From assembly GCA_964228555.1 (NCBI GenBank), contig CAXQZU010000005.1, positions 1-57,159 on the forward strand: DNA of 57,159 bases, given 5' to 3'. The notes below the pieces were generated by a model. That model saw nothing but the letters and a program-made list of their open reading frames with translations. It was not told where the DNA came from and made no database searches. The stretch comes from CAXQZU01 sp964228555. Lineage in GTDB: Bacteria > Planctomycetota > PLA2 > JAEUHO01. Of this stretch, positions 45,506 through 55,047 are shown one piece after another; positions within the stretch are counted from its first letter, which is position 1, and each line of letters starts with the position of its first letter. The position numbers were made by a program, and so were the translations under genes.

Positions 45506-46053
45506 TGGAGGCTGCGCCCATGCTGGAGGCCGTGCTCGTGGTGGTGAGCGACCGTGCGGCTGCGGGCACGCGACCCGACACCTCGGCGGCCTTGCTGCGC
45601 CCGGCGCTGGCTGCGGCGGGCTTTGCCCTGTGCGAGGTGGTCGTGGTGGCCGACGAGCGGCCGGCCATCGCGCAGGCCATCCGCGATGGCGCGCGGCGCG
45701 CGGCGCTGGTGCTCACCACGGGCGGCACGGGCGTGGGCCCGCGCGACGTCACGCCGGAGGCCACGCGCGACGTGATCGAGCTGGAGGTGCCAGGGCTGGG
45801 CGAGGAGATGCGCCGTCGCAGCATGGCCACCCAGCCCAAGGCGCTGGGCAGCCGTGCGCTGGGCGGGGTGCTGGGCAGCAGCGTGGTGCTCAACCTGCCC
45901 GGGCGTCCCGAGGGCGCGGTGGACTGCCTCGGCTACGTGGGCGGCGTGCTGCGCCACCTGTGCGCGTTGCGAAGGGGTCCCGTGAGCGACGCCAGCCACC
46001 TGCCGCCGCCCCCGGCCGGCCCGGCCTCCGGCCCGCCACGCGCGGGGGGGTAG
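45505..46053 (+). CDS. MogA/MoaB-family molybdenum cofactor biosynthesis protein
   Basis: A 182-residue molybdopterin-binding domain protein. The core reads VLVVVSDRAAAGTRPDTS, the phosphate-binding TTGGTGVGPRDVTPEAT near residue 75, and SVVLNLPGRPEGAVDCL, the family's terminal NLPG loop. Such proteins adenylylate molybdopterin (Mog) or have a related, partly redundant role (MoaB). I cannot tell the two apart. The last ~30 residues are a Pro-rich tail beyond the usual domain. It is translationally coupled to eboE; no other moa or moe gene is here, so the link is positional only. Confidence 0.88.
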   Translation: MEAAPMLEAVLVVVSDRAAAGTRPDTSAALLRPALAAAGFALCEVVVVADERPAIAQAIRDGARRAALVLTTGGTGVGPRDVTPEATRDVIELEVPGLGEEMRRRSMATQPKALGSRALGGVLGSSVVLNLPGRPEGAVDCLGYVGGVLRHLCALRRGPVSDASHLPPPPAGPASGPPRAGG

Positions 46054-46080
46054 GATCGGGGCTCCGCCGGGAGGAGCCCC

Positions 46081-47922
46081 ATGCCCGTCACGTCCACGCG
46101 CCGCCTGCCTGCGCTGGCCGGCCTGTGCCTGATGGCCCTGCTGGTGGCCTGTGGCACGGGCGGGTCCTCGACCACCACGACGCAGTTCTGGTACGCGCCG
46201 ATGGGCATCGAGGGCGGCACGGCCACGGCCGGTCCCGCCACGCTGGTGGTCCCTCCCGGCGCGCTGGCCCAGCCCACGGCGCTGGCCATGATGCCCGAGT
46301 CGGTGCCGCTGCCGGTGCAGGACCCGGCAGGTCTCCCGTGCACCACGGCGCCGCTGCCCGGGCGCGTGTGCATCGGGCCCGTGGGCCTGGCGCTGCAGGT
46401 GCCCGCCCGGCTCGTGATGCGCTACGAGCCCGCCAGCCTGCCCTCGGGCGTGGGGCCCGGCGACCTCGTGCTGCTCGTGAGCGACCCCGGCACCGACCAC
46501 ACCACGCTGGTGCCGCTGCCCGCCGGGCAGGTCCAGGTGGACGCGATCGCCCACACCCTCAGCACCACGGCCTACAGCACGCTGGGCTATGTCGCGCTGG
46601 GCGTGCGCACCTGCGTGCTGCCCGACATCCTGGCCGAGGACTCGGGCCTGCTCCCGCCCAACCCCAACGTGGCCGGCGGCGCAGCCGTCACGGACCTGTG
46701 GGCGATCACGCTGGCCGATCCTTCCTCGCCGGCGCTGCTGCCGCTCTCGGGCTACGCCGCCAGCGCGTGGGCGCCATCGCCCTCGGGCAGCCGCGTCCTG
46801 CTCTACGGCACGCAGCCGCTGGGCGGTCCGCCCGTGCTGGCCACGCTGGCCATCCCGGTGACGGGCGCACCGAGCGTGGCGATCGCCGCGCCGCTGGCCT
46901 CGGGCGACATGCTGGTGGGCTCGGATGGGCTCTATGGCTGGGTGGCCGGCGCGATGACGGACACCGTGTTCGGCGTGCTGGAGCCCGGCAACGTGTTCAC
47001 CAACGTGAAGCCGCAGCCGCAGGGCCTGCCCGTGCCGCAGACGCGCATCCTGCTGCAGGACACGTTGGGCGGCCCTGCGCCCACGGTGCTGTGGTCGCGC
47101 GACTCCTCCTGGCTGCTCGACGACCTGCGCCAGTCCACCGACGGCGTGCATGTCGTGGTGCGCTGGTTCCCGAACGTCGGCCTGCTGGCCGCGCCGCTGG
47201 GTCAGGTCGCCACGGGCGTGGACGTGCTCACGCTCGCGGGCGTGCCCCGCTCGCAAGACCTCGTGCCGGCCGGCTCCGGCACGGGCGACCCGCGCTTCGA
47301 GCCCGCCAGCGACCGGCTCACCGTCGTGCAGCCCGGCAACGGCCTCGTGCTGCGCTGGGATGCGCAGGGCACCTCTGCGACGCCGTTGCTGCCGGCCCTC
47401 GGTCCCAACGACGGCGCCACGCGGGTGGGCTTCGCGCTGGCCCCCGGCCAGGCCACCTACGCCGAGGTGCGCGTGGAGTCCGTGGCGCTCACCAGCCTCG
47501 TCACGCAGGCCACCATCGCCACGGGCGTTCTGCCCGGCACGCCCGTCGACGGGCTCATGCTCACGGCCAGCGGGCTCGACGAGCTGGTGTGGCATCCCTC
47601 GGGCCAGGCCGTGTTCGTGGACCTCAAGGACCGGGACGTGCTGCTGCTGCGCATCTCGCCCTCGGGGCTGATCACCGGCGTGGTGGACCTGCCGGCGGCC
47701 AGCATGAGCACCGTGGACGTGCACCGCGTGGACGGGCGCATCCTCGTGACCGTGCCGCCGGGCACGAACAGCAACACCTTCGCCGACGGCCTCTGGGTGT
47801 TCGCGGCCGATGGCTCCAGCCCGCAGGCCGTGCCCACGCCCACCCTCGCGGGCCCGCGCATGGCGCGCTGGGTGCGCACGTGGCGCACCACGCCGGGCAG
47901 CCAGTCGCCGCGCGTCCGCTGA
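46081..47922 (+). CDS. Large lipoprotein with ZU5-like start and beta-propeller-like body
   Basis: A 613-residue exported product. GGAGG precedes ATG 46081, and the signal ends with a LVAC lipobox, so the mature protein is lipidated at Cys24. The first ~110 mature residues look like a ZU5-type domain (ATLVVPPGALAQPTALAM). The rest is rich in short beta repeats such as WAPSPSGSRVLLYGTQ, VLWSRDSSWLLDDLR and ELVWHPSGQAVFVDLKD, spaced like blades of a WD40/TolB propeller. No catalytic motif is visible. It probably sits on a membrane as a binding or scaffold protein, but the ligand is unknown. The gene stands alone between the Mog-type gene and icmF. Confidence 0.78.
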   Translation: MPVTSTRRLPALAGLCLMALLVACGTGGSSTTTTQFWYAPMGIEGGTATAGPATLVVPPGALAQPTALAMMPESVPLPVQDPAGLPCTTAPLPGRVCIGPVGLALQVPARLVMRYEPASLPSGVGPGDLVLLVSDPGTDHTTLVPLPAGQVQVDAIAHTLSTTAYSTLGYVALGVRTCVLPDILAEDSGLLPPNPNVAGGAAVTDLWAITLADPSSPALLPLSGYAASAWAPSPSGSRVLLYGTQPLGGPPVLATLAIPVTGAPSVAIAAPLASGDMLVGSDGLYGWVAGAMTDTVFGVLEPGNVFTNVKPQPQGLPVPQTRILLQDTLGGPAPTVLWSRDSSWLLDDLRQSTDGVHVVVRWFPNVGLLAAPLGQVATGVDVLTLAGVPRSQDLVPAGSGTGDPRFEPASDRLTVVQPGNGLVLRWDAQGTSATPLLPALGPNDGATRVGFALAPGQATYAEVRVESVALTSLVTQATIATGVLPGTPVDGLMLTASGLDELVWHPSGQAVFVDLKDRDVLLLRISPSGLITGVVDLPAASMSTVDVHRVDGRILVTVPPGTNSNTFADGLWVFAADGSSPQAVPTPTLAGPRMARWVRTWRTTPGSQSPRVR

Positions 47923-47988
47923 GCGCGCGGAGGGCCGCCTCCGGCCCGCCCCGTTGAGTCCGGGGGCGCGGCGGGTACCGTGGCGCGC

Positions 47989-50900
47989 ATGACGGCGACG
48001 CCCTACCGCCTGCGCCACCCAGTGCGGTTCGTGACCGCCGCCTCGCTGTTCGACGGCCATGACGCGGCCATCAACATCATGCGCCGCATCCTGCAGGACA
48101 GCGGCGCCGAGGTGATCCACCTCGGCCACAACCGCTCGGTGCTGGAGGTGGTGGAGGCGGCGGTGGAGGAAGACGCCCATGGCGTCGCCATCTCCTCCTA
48201 CCAGGGCGGACACAACGAGTACTTCCGCTACCTCAAGGACCTGCTGCGCGAGCGCGGCGCGGGCCACGTGCGCATCTACGGCGGGGGCGGCGGCGTGATC
48301 GTCCCCGAGGAGGTCGCGGCGCTGCACGCCTACGGCATCGACCGCATCTTCACGCCCGAGGACGGGCGCAAGATGGGCTTGCAGGGCATGATCGACCTCA
48401 TGCTCGAGGCCGCGGATGCGCCGGCGCCCAGCAGCGTCTCGCTGGCGGGCCCGGTCCCCGCGCTCTCGCCGGCCCAGCACCGCCTGCTGGCCCAGTGCCT
48501 CACGCGCGCCGAGCAGCCCGGCTTCGGGGACAGCGCGCTGGCACGCGACCTGCGTGCGCGCGCCGAGGCCCTGCCTGCCGCGCAGCGTGCGCCCGTGATC
48601 GGCATCACGGGCACGGGCGGTGCGGGCAAGAGCAGCCTCACCGACGAGCTGGTGCTGCGCTTCTTGGAGGCCTCGCCGACGGCCACCGTGGCCGTGCTGA
48701 GCGTCGACCCGACGCGCCCGAAGACCGGCGGCGCGCTGCTGGGCGACCGCATCCGCATGAACTCCCTGCCGCACGAGCGCGCCTTCATGCGCTCGTTTGC
48801 CACGCGCGGCAGCCGCGGCGAGCTCAGCCACGCCGTGGCGGACGCCATCCGCCTGTGCCGCCTCGCGGGCTTCGACTGGATCCTCGTGGAGACCAGCGGC
48901 ATCGGGCAGGGCGACATCGGCGTGCGCGAGCTGGCCGACCTGGCGCTGTACGTGATGACGCCCGAGTTCGGCGCCGCCAGCCAGCTCGAGAAGATCGGCA
49001 TGCTCGACTACGCCGACCTCGTGGCCGTCAACAAGCACGACCGCCGCGGCGGCGAGGACGCGGTGCGCGACGTCCGGAAGCAGCTGCGCCGCAACCGCAA
49101 GCAGTTCCAGGGCCCTGACGAGGCGCTGGGCGTGTTCGGCACGGTGGCCAGCCGCTTCCGCGACCCCGGCGTGGACGCGCTCTTCGAGGCGCTGTGCGCG
49201 CGCGCCGGCGCGCTGGAGCGGCGCCGGGTGGCCTTCACGCCCGCGGCCCGGCTGGGGCCCGCGGGCGGCGGCACCGCGCGCGTCGCCGTGCCGGCCGACC
49301 GGCTGGGCTACCTGGCCGAGATCGTGGCCGCCTGCCGCCGCTACCGCGGCTTCGCCGAGGAGCAGGTGCTGCGCGCGCGCGACGTGGCCTGCCTGGCCGG
49401 GGCCCTGCCGCTGGTGGACGCCGCCGCCCGTCCCGGCGTGGAGGCCGCGCTCGCACGCGCGCGCGGCCGCCTCGACCCCCGGTGCGCCCAGCTGCTGGAG
49501 GGCTGGCCCGCGCTCAAGCAGGCCTACGCGGGCGACACGCTGCGCTACACGGTGCGCGAGCGCGAGGTGGCCGCCCCGCTCACCACGACCTCGCTCTCGG
49601 GCGTGGCCATCCCCAAGGTGGTGCTGCCGGCCACCGACGAGCCCGGCGAGGTGCTGCGCTTCCTGCTGCTCGAGAACGTGCCGGGCGGCTTCCCCTTCAC
49701 CGCAGGCGTGTTCCCGGTCAAGCGCACCGACGAGGACCCCAAGCGACAGTTCGCCGGCGAGGGCGGCCCCGAGCGCACGAACCGCCGCTTCCACTACCTG
49801 TCGCGCAACGACGGGGCCAAGCGCCTGTCCACGGCCTTCGACAGCGTCACCCTCTACGGCGAGGACCCCGCGCGCCGGCCTGACATCTACGGCAAGGTGG
49901 GCGAGAGCGGCGTGTCCATCTGCACGCTCGAGGACATGCGGCTGCTCTACCGCGGCTTCGACCTGTGCGACCCCAACACCTCGGTGAGCATGACCATCAA
50001 CGGGCCCGCGCCCGTGATCCTGGCCATGTACCTCAACGCGGCCATCGACCAGCAGCGCGACGCCTTCACGGCGCGCGAGCGGCGGGCGCCCAGCGCGCAG
50101 GAGGACGAGGCGCTGGTGGCGCGCACGCTCAAGGCCGTGCGCGGCACGGTGCAGGCCGACATCCTCAAGGAAGACCAGGCGCAGAACACCTGCATCTTCA
50201 GCACCGACTTCGCGCTGCGCCTGATGGGCGACATCCAGGAGTCGTTCATCCGCCGCGAGGTGCGCAACTACTACAGCGTCTCGATCAGCGGCTACCACAT
50301 CGCCGAGGCGGGAGCCAACCCGATCACGCAGCTGGCCTTCACGCTGGCCAACGGCTTCACGCTGGTGGAGCTCTACCTCGCGCGCGGGATGCCGGTCGAC
50401 GACTTCGCGCCCAACCTGAGCTTCTTCTTCAGCAACGGCCTGGATCCCGAGTACACGGTCATCGGCCGCGTGGCCCGGCGCATCTGGTCGGTGGCCATGC
50501 GCGACCGCTACGGCGCGGCCGAGCGCAGCCAGAAGCTCAAGTACCACATCCAGACCTCCGGCCGCTCGCTGCACGCGCAAGAGATCCAGTTCAACGACAT
50601 CCGCACCACCCTGCAGGCCCTGCTGGCGCTGCAGGACAACTGCAACTCGCTGCACACCAACGCCTACGACGAGGCCATCACGACGCCCACCGAGGAGAGC
50701 GTGCGGCGCGCGATGGCGGTGCAGCTGATCAACACGCGCGAGCTGGGCTGGCTCAAGAACGAGAACGCGCTGCAGGGCTCGCACTTCGTCACGTGGCTCA
50801 CGGACACGGTGGAGCAGGCGGTGCTGGAGGAGTTCGGCCGGCTCTCGGACCGCGGGGGCGTGCTGGGGGCGATGGAGACCCAGTACCAGCGCTCGCGCAT

Positions 50901-51243
50901 CCAGGAGCAGAGCCTGCACTACGAGGCGCAGAAGCACGACGGCACGCTGCCCATCGTGGGCGTCAACACCTTCCTGCCCGAGCAGGCCGAGGACCTGACG
51001 CCGCGCGTGGACGGCCTCACGCGCGCCAGCGGCGAGGAGAAGGAGGGCCGTCTCGCCAGCCTGGCGGCCTTCCAGGCGCGCCATGCCGCGCAGGCGGGCC
51101 CCGCGCTGGAGCGGCTCAAGGCCGTGGCGCGCGGTGGCGGCAACGTCTTCGAGGAACTGCTCTCCACCGTGCGCGTGGCCTCGCTGGGCCAGGTGGTGCA
51201 CGCGCTCTACACGGTCGGCGGCCGCTACCGGCGCAACGTCTAG
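47989..51243 (+). CDS. icmF: Fused isobutyryl-CoA mutase/G-protein chaperone (IcmF)
   Basis: A 1084-residue fusion in the IcmF order. The N-terminal cobalamin-binding domain has SLFDGHDAAINIMRR, where His24 is the lower ligand of B12, and EVIHLGHNRS. The MeaB-like GTPase has P-loop GTGGAGKSS (208-216), VETSGIGQGD and a NKHD base motif. From ~510 comes the mutase barrel with PGGFPFTAGVF, EGGPERTNRRFHYLSRN, GKVGESGVSICTLEDMRLL and GYHIAEAGANPITQLAF. It rearranges branched acyl-CoAs using adenosylcobalamin, with the G domain editing cofactor loading. ATG 47989 is favoured; GTG 47980 is possible. At the place where I recall Phe in characterised IcmF (F598, FPFKR), this protein has Val577 (FPVKR), so the substrate may differ. 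Confidence 0.94.
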   Translation: MTATPYRLRHPVRFVTAASLFDGHDAAINIMRRILQDSGAEVIHLGHNRSVLEVVEAAVEEDAHGVAISSYQGGHNEYFRYLKDLLRERGAGHVRIYGGGGGVIVPEEVAALHAYGIDRIFTPEDGRKMGLQGMIDLMLEAADAPAPSSVSLAGPVPALSPAQHRLLAQCLTRAEQPGFGDSALARDLRARAEALPAAQRAPVIGITGTGGAGKSSLTDELVLRFLEASPTATVAVLSVDPTRPKTGGALLGDRIRMNSLPHERAFMRSFATRGSRGELSHAVADAIRLCRLAGFDWILVETSGIGQGDIGVRELADLALYVMTPEFGAASQLEKIGMLDYADLVAVNKHDRRGGEDAVRDVRKQLRRNRKQFQGPDEALGVFGTVASRFRDPGVDALFEALCARAGALERRRVAFTPAARLGPAGGGTARVAVPADRLGYLAEIVAACRRYRGFAEEQVLRARDVACLAGALPLVDAAARPGVEAALARARGRLDPRCAQLLEGWPALKQAYAGDTLRYTVREREVAAPLTTTSLSGVAIPKVVLPATDEPGEVLRFLLLENVPGGFPFTAGVFPVKRTDEDPKRQFAGEGGPERTNRRFHYLSRNDGAKRLSTAFDSVTLYGEDPARRPDIYGKVGESGVSICTLEDMRLLYRGFDLCDPNTSVSMTINGPAPVILAMYLNAAIDQQRDAFTARERRAPSAQEDEALVARTLKAVRGTVQADILKEDQAQNTCIFSTDFALRLMGDIQESFIRREVRNYYSVSISGYHIAEAGANPITQLAFTLANGFTLVELYLARGMPVDDFAPNLSFFFSNGLDPEYTVIGRVARRIWSVAMRDRYGAAERSQKLKYHIQTSGRSLHAQEIQFNDIRTTLQALLALQDNCNSLHTNAYDEAITTPTEESVRRAMAVQLINTRELGWLKNENALQGSHFVTWLTDTVEQAVLEEFGRLSDRGGVLGAMETQYQRSRIQEQSLHYEAQKHDGTLPIVGVNTFLPEQAEDLTPRVDGLTRASGEEKEGRLASLAAFQARHAAQAGPALERLKAVARGGGNVFEELLSTVRVASLGQVVHALYTVGGRYRRNV

Positions 51244-51343
51244 GCCGGGCGCGTCGCGGCGGGCGGTGCGGCGGCCGGCCCGTGCCGGTGGGGGCTCCCC
51301 GGGGGGCGTGGGCGCCCCTCGTTAGACGATGTAGAACCACGCC

Positions 51344-52141
51344 ATGCCTGACAGCCACCTCCACGCCCTGCTGGCCGTGCTGGGCATCTCGGTGCTGTCC
51401 TTCTCCGGCGGCCTCGTGCTGGCGCTGGGCCCGGCCCGCGTGCGCGCGGTGCTGCCGTGGCTGGTGGCGCTCTCGGCGGGCGCGCTGCTGGGCAACGTGT
51501 TCCTGCACCTGCTGCCCGAGGCGGTCGAGCACATGGGGGGCTTCAGCACGGCGCTGGGCGCCTGGGTGCTGGGCGGCGTGCTGGGGTTCTTCGCCATCGA
51601 GGCCGGGCTGCACTGGCACCACCACGGCGAGGACGTGGAGCGGCATGCCCACGACCATGCGCACGCGCACGCCCACGGGGGCGTGCGCACCGTGGCGTGG
51701 ATGAACCTGCTGGGCGACCTGCTGCACAACATCATCGATGGCATGCTGGTGGCTGGCGCGTGGCTGGTGGGTCCCGACATCGGGCTGGCCACCACCGTGG
51801 CCGTGGCCCTGCACGAGATCCCGCAGGAGTTCGGCGACCTGGGCGTGCTGCTGCACGCGGGCATGACGCCGCGCCGCGCGCTCACGCTCAACTTCCTGAG
51901 CGCGGCCGGGGCCATCGGGGGCGCCGTGGTGGTGCTCACGCTGGGCAAGGCCGTGCACGTGGAGCACCAGCTGGTGCCGCTGGCGGCGGGCGGCTTCCTC
52001 TACGTGGCCTGTGCCGACCTGGTGCCCGAGCTCAAGCGCGGCGTGGCCGGCAAGGGCCTGCCGCTCACCCTGATGGCCCTGCTGGCCGGGATTGCGCTGG
52101 TGGCGCTGGTGCCTGCCCACCCGGGCCACGGCGGCCACTAG
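51344..52141 (+). CDS. ZIP-family divalent metal transporter
   Basis: A 265-residue membrane protein with eight predicted helices. ZIP signatures are the helix-IV metal motif HNIIDGM and the helix-V motif HEIPQEFGDLGVLL. A His-rich cytosolic loop (ERHAHDHAHAHAHGG, about residues 98-112) between helices III and IV is a likely metal sensor or buffer. ZIP proteins bring zinc, iron or manganese into the cytoplasm; the metal is not determinable here. It is a single gene between icmF and the M1 aminopeptidase, with about 100 bp on each side. The region just before its ATG (GTTAGACGATGTAG) is lower in GC than its surroundings and may hold the promoter. Confidence 0.92.
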   Translation: MPDSHLHALLAVLGISVLSFSGGLVLALGPARVRAVLPWLVALSAGALLGNVFLHLLPEAVEHMGGFSTALGAWVLGGVLGFFAIEAGLHWHHHGEDVERHAHDHAHAHAHGGVRTVAWMNLLGDLLHNIIDGMLVAGAWLVGPDIGLATTVAVALHEIPQEFGDLGVLLHAGMTPRRALTLNFLSAAGAIGGAVVVLTLGKAVHVEHQLVPLAAGGFLYVACADLVPELKRGVAGKGLPLTLMALLAGIALVALVPAHPGHGGH

Positions 52142-52246
52142 GCCCGCGCCGCCCGCGAGGCCGCCAGGCCGCGCACGGGACGGGCGTCCGGCGGGTAGTC
52201 TCGCCCTCCCCGCCCGGGGCCTTCCCCGGGCGGCCGGAGGGCAGCC

Positions 52247-54964
52247 ATGGCACACGCGAGCGCGGGCGGGCAGGAGCGCTTCCTCAGCTGCGGGCACCGC
52301 AACCACCACCACGGCGTGGGATCTCGTCTGCTGCGCGAACCCTTCCATCTGCCGGGCACCACGCCGCGCTACGCGCCCGACCGCACGGTGGACGTCCGGC
52401 ACACGCGGCTGGAGGTGCGCGTGGACCCCGCGCGGCGCCTGCTCGCGGGCCGCGTGACCCACCGCGTGGCCGCGCTGGACGCCGGGGTCACCCTCGTGAC
52501 GCTGCACGCCGAGGAGCTGGCCGTGCTTGCCGTGACGGACGCGCAGGGCCGGGCCCTGGCCTCCCGGCATGCCGAGGGCCGGCTGGTGGTGACGCTGCCC
52601 CAGCCGCTGGCGCTGGGCGAGGAGGCCTCGATCGTGGTGGCCTACGAGGGCACGCCGCGGCGCGGCCTCTACTTCATCGCGCCGGATGCCAGCCGCCCCG
52701 ACAAGCCGCTGCAGGCGTGGACGCAGGGCCAGGACGAGGACAGCCGCTTCTGGTTCCCCTGCTTCGACCACCCGCAGGAGAAGGCCTCCACCGAGGTGCT
52801 GGCGCGCGTGCCGCAGGGCATGAAGGCGCTCTCCAACGGCGCGCTGGTGGGCACGCAGCCCCACGGCGACGGCACCGTGACGTGGCACTGGCGACAGTCG
52901 CTCCCGCACAGCGCCTACCTCGTCACGCTGGTGGTGGGGGAGTTCGAGGAGGTCTCGCTGCCGCACCCGCGCGTGCCGCTCTCGGTCTGGGTGCGCCGCG
53001 AGCACGCGGCGCGCGTGCCCGCCGTGTTCGGCCGCACCGCCGCGATGCTGGACACCTTCGAGCGCCGCTTCGGCACGGCCTATCCGTGGGAGAAGTACGC
53101 GCAGGTGGTGGTGGAGGACTTCATCTTCGGCGGGATGGAGAACACCAGCGCCACCACGCTGGTGGACGTGGCGCTCTACGACGAGCGCGCCGGGCTCGAC
53201 TACGACGCCGATGACCTGCTGGCGCACGAGCTGGCCCACCAGTGGTGGGGCGACCTGCTCACCTGCCGCGACTGGCCGCACGCCTGGCTCAACGAGGGCT
53301 TCGCCACGTGGAGCGAGACCGTGTTCAAGGAGGACCACCTCGGCCCGGACGAGGCGGCCTACGAGCGGCACACGCAGCGGCTGGGCTACCTCGACGAGGA
53401 CGGCGGCGAGTACCGCCGCGCCATCGTGGACCGCCGCTACGCCGATCCCATCGACCTCTTCGACCGCCACCTCTACGAGAAGGGCTCGTGCGTGCTGCAC
53501 ATGCTGCGCAAGGAACTGGGCGAGGAGCCCTTCTGGCGCGCCATCCGCACCTACGCGGCCACGCACCGCGGCGGCAGCGTGGTCACGGAAGACCTCGTGC
53601 GTGCCATCGAGCGCGCCACGGGACGCAACCTCGAGTGGTTCATGGAGCAGTGGGTGCTGCGCGGAGGCCACCCTGAGCTCACGGTGGGCTGGAGCCACGA
53701 CGCGGCCAAGGGCCTGCTCACGCTCAGCGTGCGACAGGGCCAGGCCGGCGACGAGCTCACGCCCGACACCTTCCGCTTCCATGCCGAGGTGCTGGTGGCC
53801 TTCGAGGGTGGCAAGGTCGAGCGCCAGCGCGTGGAGGTGACGCGCCGCGACCAGGCGCTGCTGCTGCCCTGCCGCGCGGCGCCCGAGCGCGTGGTCTTCG
53901 ATCCCGACGGCGACCTGCTGGCCACGCTCGAGGTGGAGGCGGGGGCGGATGCGCAGCGTGCCATGCTGGCGAGCGGGCCCACGGCGATCAGCCGCCTGCG
54001 CGCGGCCGCGCACCTCGCCAAGGACGCCACGGAGGCCACGGTGGCGGCGCTGGCCCGGGCGCTGCACGATCCCTTCTGGGGGGTGGGCGCCGAGGCGGCC
54101 GCCGCGCTGGGCCGCATCCGCACGCCCGCGGCCCGGGCTGCGCTGGTGGAGGGCCTCGCGGGCGTGAAGCACCCCAAGGCTCGTCGCGCGGTGGCGGCGG
54201 CGCTGGGCGCCTTCCGCGGCGACATGGAGGCCGGTGCCGCGCTCGTGCGCGTGCTGGAGCGGGGCGATGCCTCGTACTTCGTCGAGGCGGCTGCCGCTGC
54301 GGCGCTGGGCGCGGTGCGCACGCCGGGGGCGCTGGAGGCGCTCTCTGGCGCGCTGGCCACCAAGGACGCATGGATGGAAGTGGTCCGCATCGGCTGCGTC
54401 CGGGGCCTCGCCGCGCTGGGTGACGAGCGCGCGGTGCCGCTGCTGGTGGAGCGACTCGCGCCCACCCAGATGGCGCGCCTGCGCTCGGCGGCGGCCGGCG
54501 CGCTGGCCCAGCTGGGGCGGCGCATGGTGCAGCGCGAGGCCTTGCGCGAGGCGCTGGTGGAGCTGCTGCACGATGCCTCCTTCCCGGTGCTCATGGCCGG
54601 CATCGCTGCGCTGCGCGTGCTGGGCGACGAGCGCGCGCTGGGCGCGCTGGGCGAGCTGGCCGAGTCGGGTGGCGATGGGCGCGTGCGCCGCGCTGCGCGC
54701 GTCGCCGCTGCGCGCATCGGCCGCGGGGCCGAGCGCACGCGCGAGGTGGCCCGCCTCGCCGACGAGCTGGAGGCGATGCGCCGCACGCACCGCGACCTGC
54801 TGGGGCGCATGGAGCGGCTGGAGGCAGGCGCGAGGCCGGGCGGCAAGGCGGCCGGCGCAGCCAAGGGCAAGGCCAGCGCCCGCGCCAAGGCCAGGGCCGG
54901 CGGTGCGGGCCGGGCCGGCCGCCGCGGCGTGCGCAAGGGCGGGGCCTCGCGGCGCCGCCGCTAG
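52247..54964 (+). CDS. M1-family aminopeptidase with C-terminal HEAT repeats and basic tail
   Basis: A 905-residue zinc aminopeptidase. After an unusual N-terminus with a Cys/His cluster (LSCGHRNHHHG, about 14-24) comes the M1 beta domain. The exopeptidase motif GGMENTSAT and the zinc site HELAHQWWGD (His327, His331) with the distal Glu in NEGFATWSE follow. The catalytic part ends near residue 560. From ~570 to 830 there are HEAT-like repeats (for example AARAALVEGLAGVKHPKARRAVAAALGAF), and the last ~45 residues are an Ala/Lys/Arg/Gly tail resembling histone-H1-type termini. ATG 52247 has GGAGG upstream. No signal peptide is seen, so it should be cytoplasmic. It frees N-terminal residues of peptides; the repeats may hold a partner. 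Confidence 0.92.
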   Translation: MAHASAGGQERFLSCGHRNHHHGVGSRLLREPFHLPGTTPRYAPDRTVDVRHTRLEVRVDPARRLLAGRVTHRVAALDAGVTLVTLHAEELAVLAVTDAQGRALASRHAEGRLVVTLPQPLALGEEASIVVAYEGTPRRGLYFIAPDASRPDKPLQAWTQGQDEDSRFWFPCFDHPQEKASTEVLARVPQGMKALSNGALVGTQPHGDGTVTWHWRQSLPHSAYLVTLVVGEFEEVSLPHPRVPLSVWVRREHAARVPAVFGRTAAMLDTFERRFGTAYPWEKYAQVVVEDFIFGGMENTSATTLVDVALYDERAGLDYDADDLLAHELAHQWWGDLLTCRDWPHAWLNEGFATWSETVFKEDHLGPDEAAYERHTQRLGYLDEDGGEYRRAIVDRRYADPIDLFDRHLYEKGSCVLHMLRKELGEEPFWRAIRTYAATHRGGSVVTEDLVRAIERATGRNLEWFMEQWVLRGGHPELTVGWSHDAAKGLLTLSVRQGQAGDELTPDTFRFHAEVLVAFEGGKVERQRVEVTRRDQALLLPCRAAPERVVFDPDGDLLATLEVEAGADAQRAMLASGPTAISRLRAAAHLAKDATEATVAALARALHDPFWGVGAEAAAALGRIRTPAARAALVEGLAGVKHPKARRAVAAALGAFRGDMEAGAALVRVLERGDASYFVEAAAAAALGAVRTPGALEALSGALATKDAWMEVVRIGCVRGLAALGDERAVPLLVERLAPTQMARLRSAAAGALAQLGRRMVQREALREALVELLHDASFPVLMAGIAALRVLGDERALGALGELAESGGDGRVRRAARVAAARIGRGAERTREVARLADELEAMRRTHRDLLGRMERLEAGARPGGKAAGAAKGKASARAKARAGGAGRAGRRGVRKGGASRRRR

Positions 54965-55047
54965 CACGTTGCCGGCCCGCCCTGCCGCGCGCTCCCGGCG
55001 TGGCAGGGCGCCGCTATGCTCGCGCGCTTCCCGCCCCGGAGACGGCC

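Noticed and set aside
45469..51201. A 1910-codon open frame on the minus strand opposite eboE, the Mog-type gene, the lipoprotein and icmF
   Set aside because: It is His/Arg/Gly-rich with no domain, and it lies opposite well-supported genes. Such long antisense frames arise because stop codons are rare in the mirrored reading frame of GC-rich genes.
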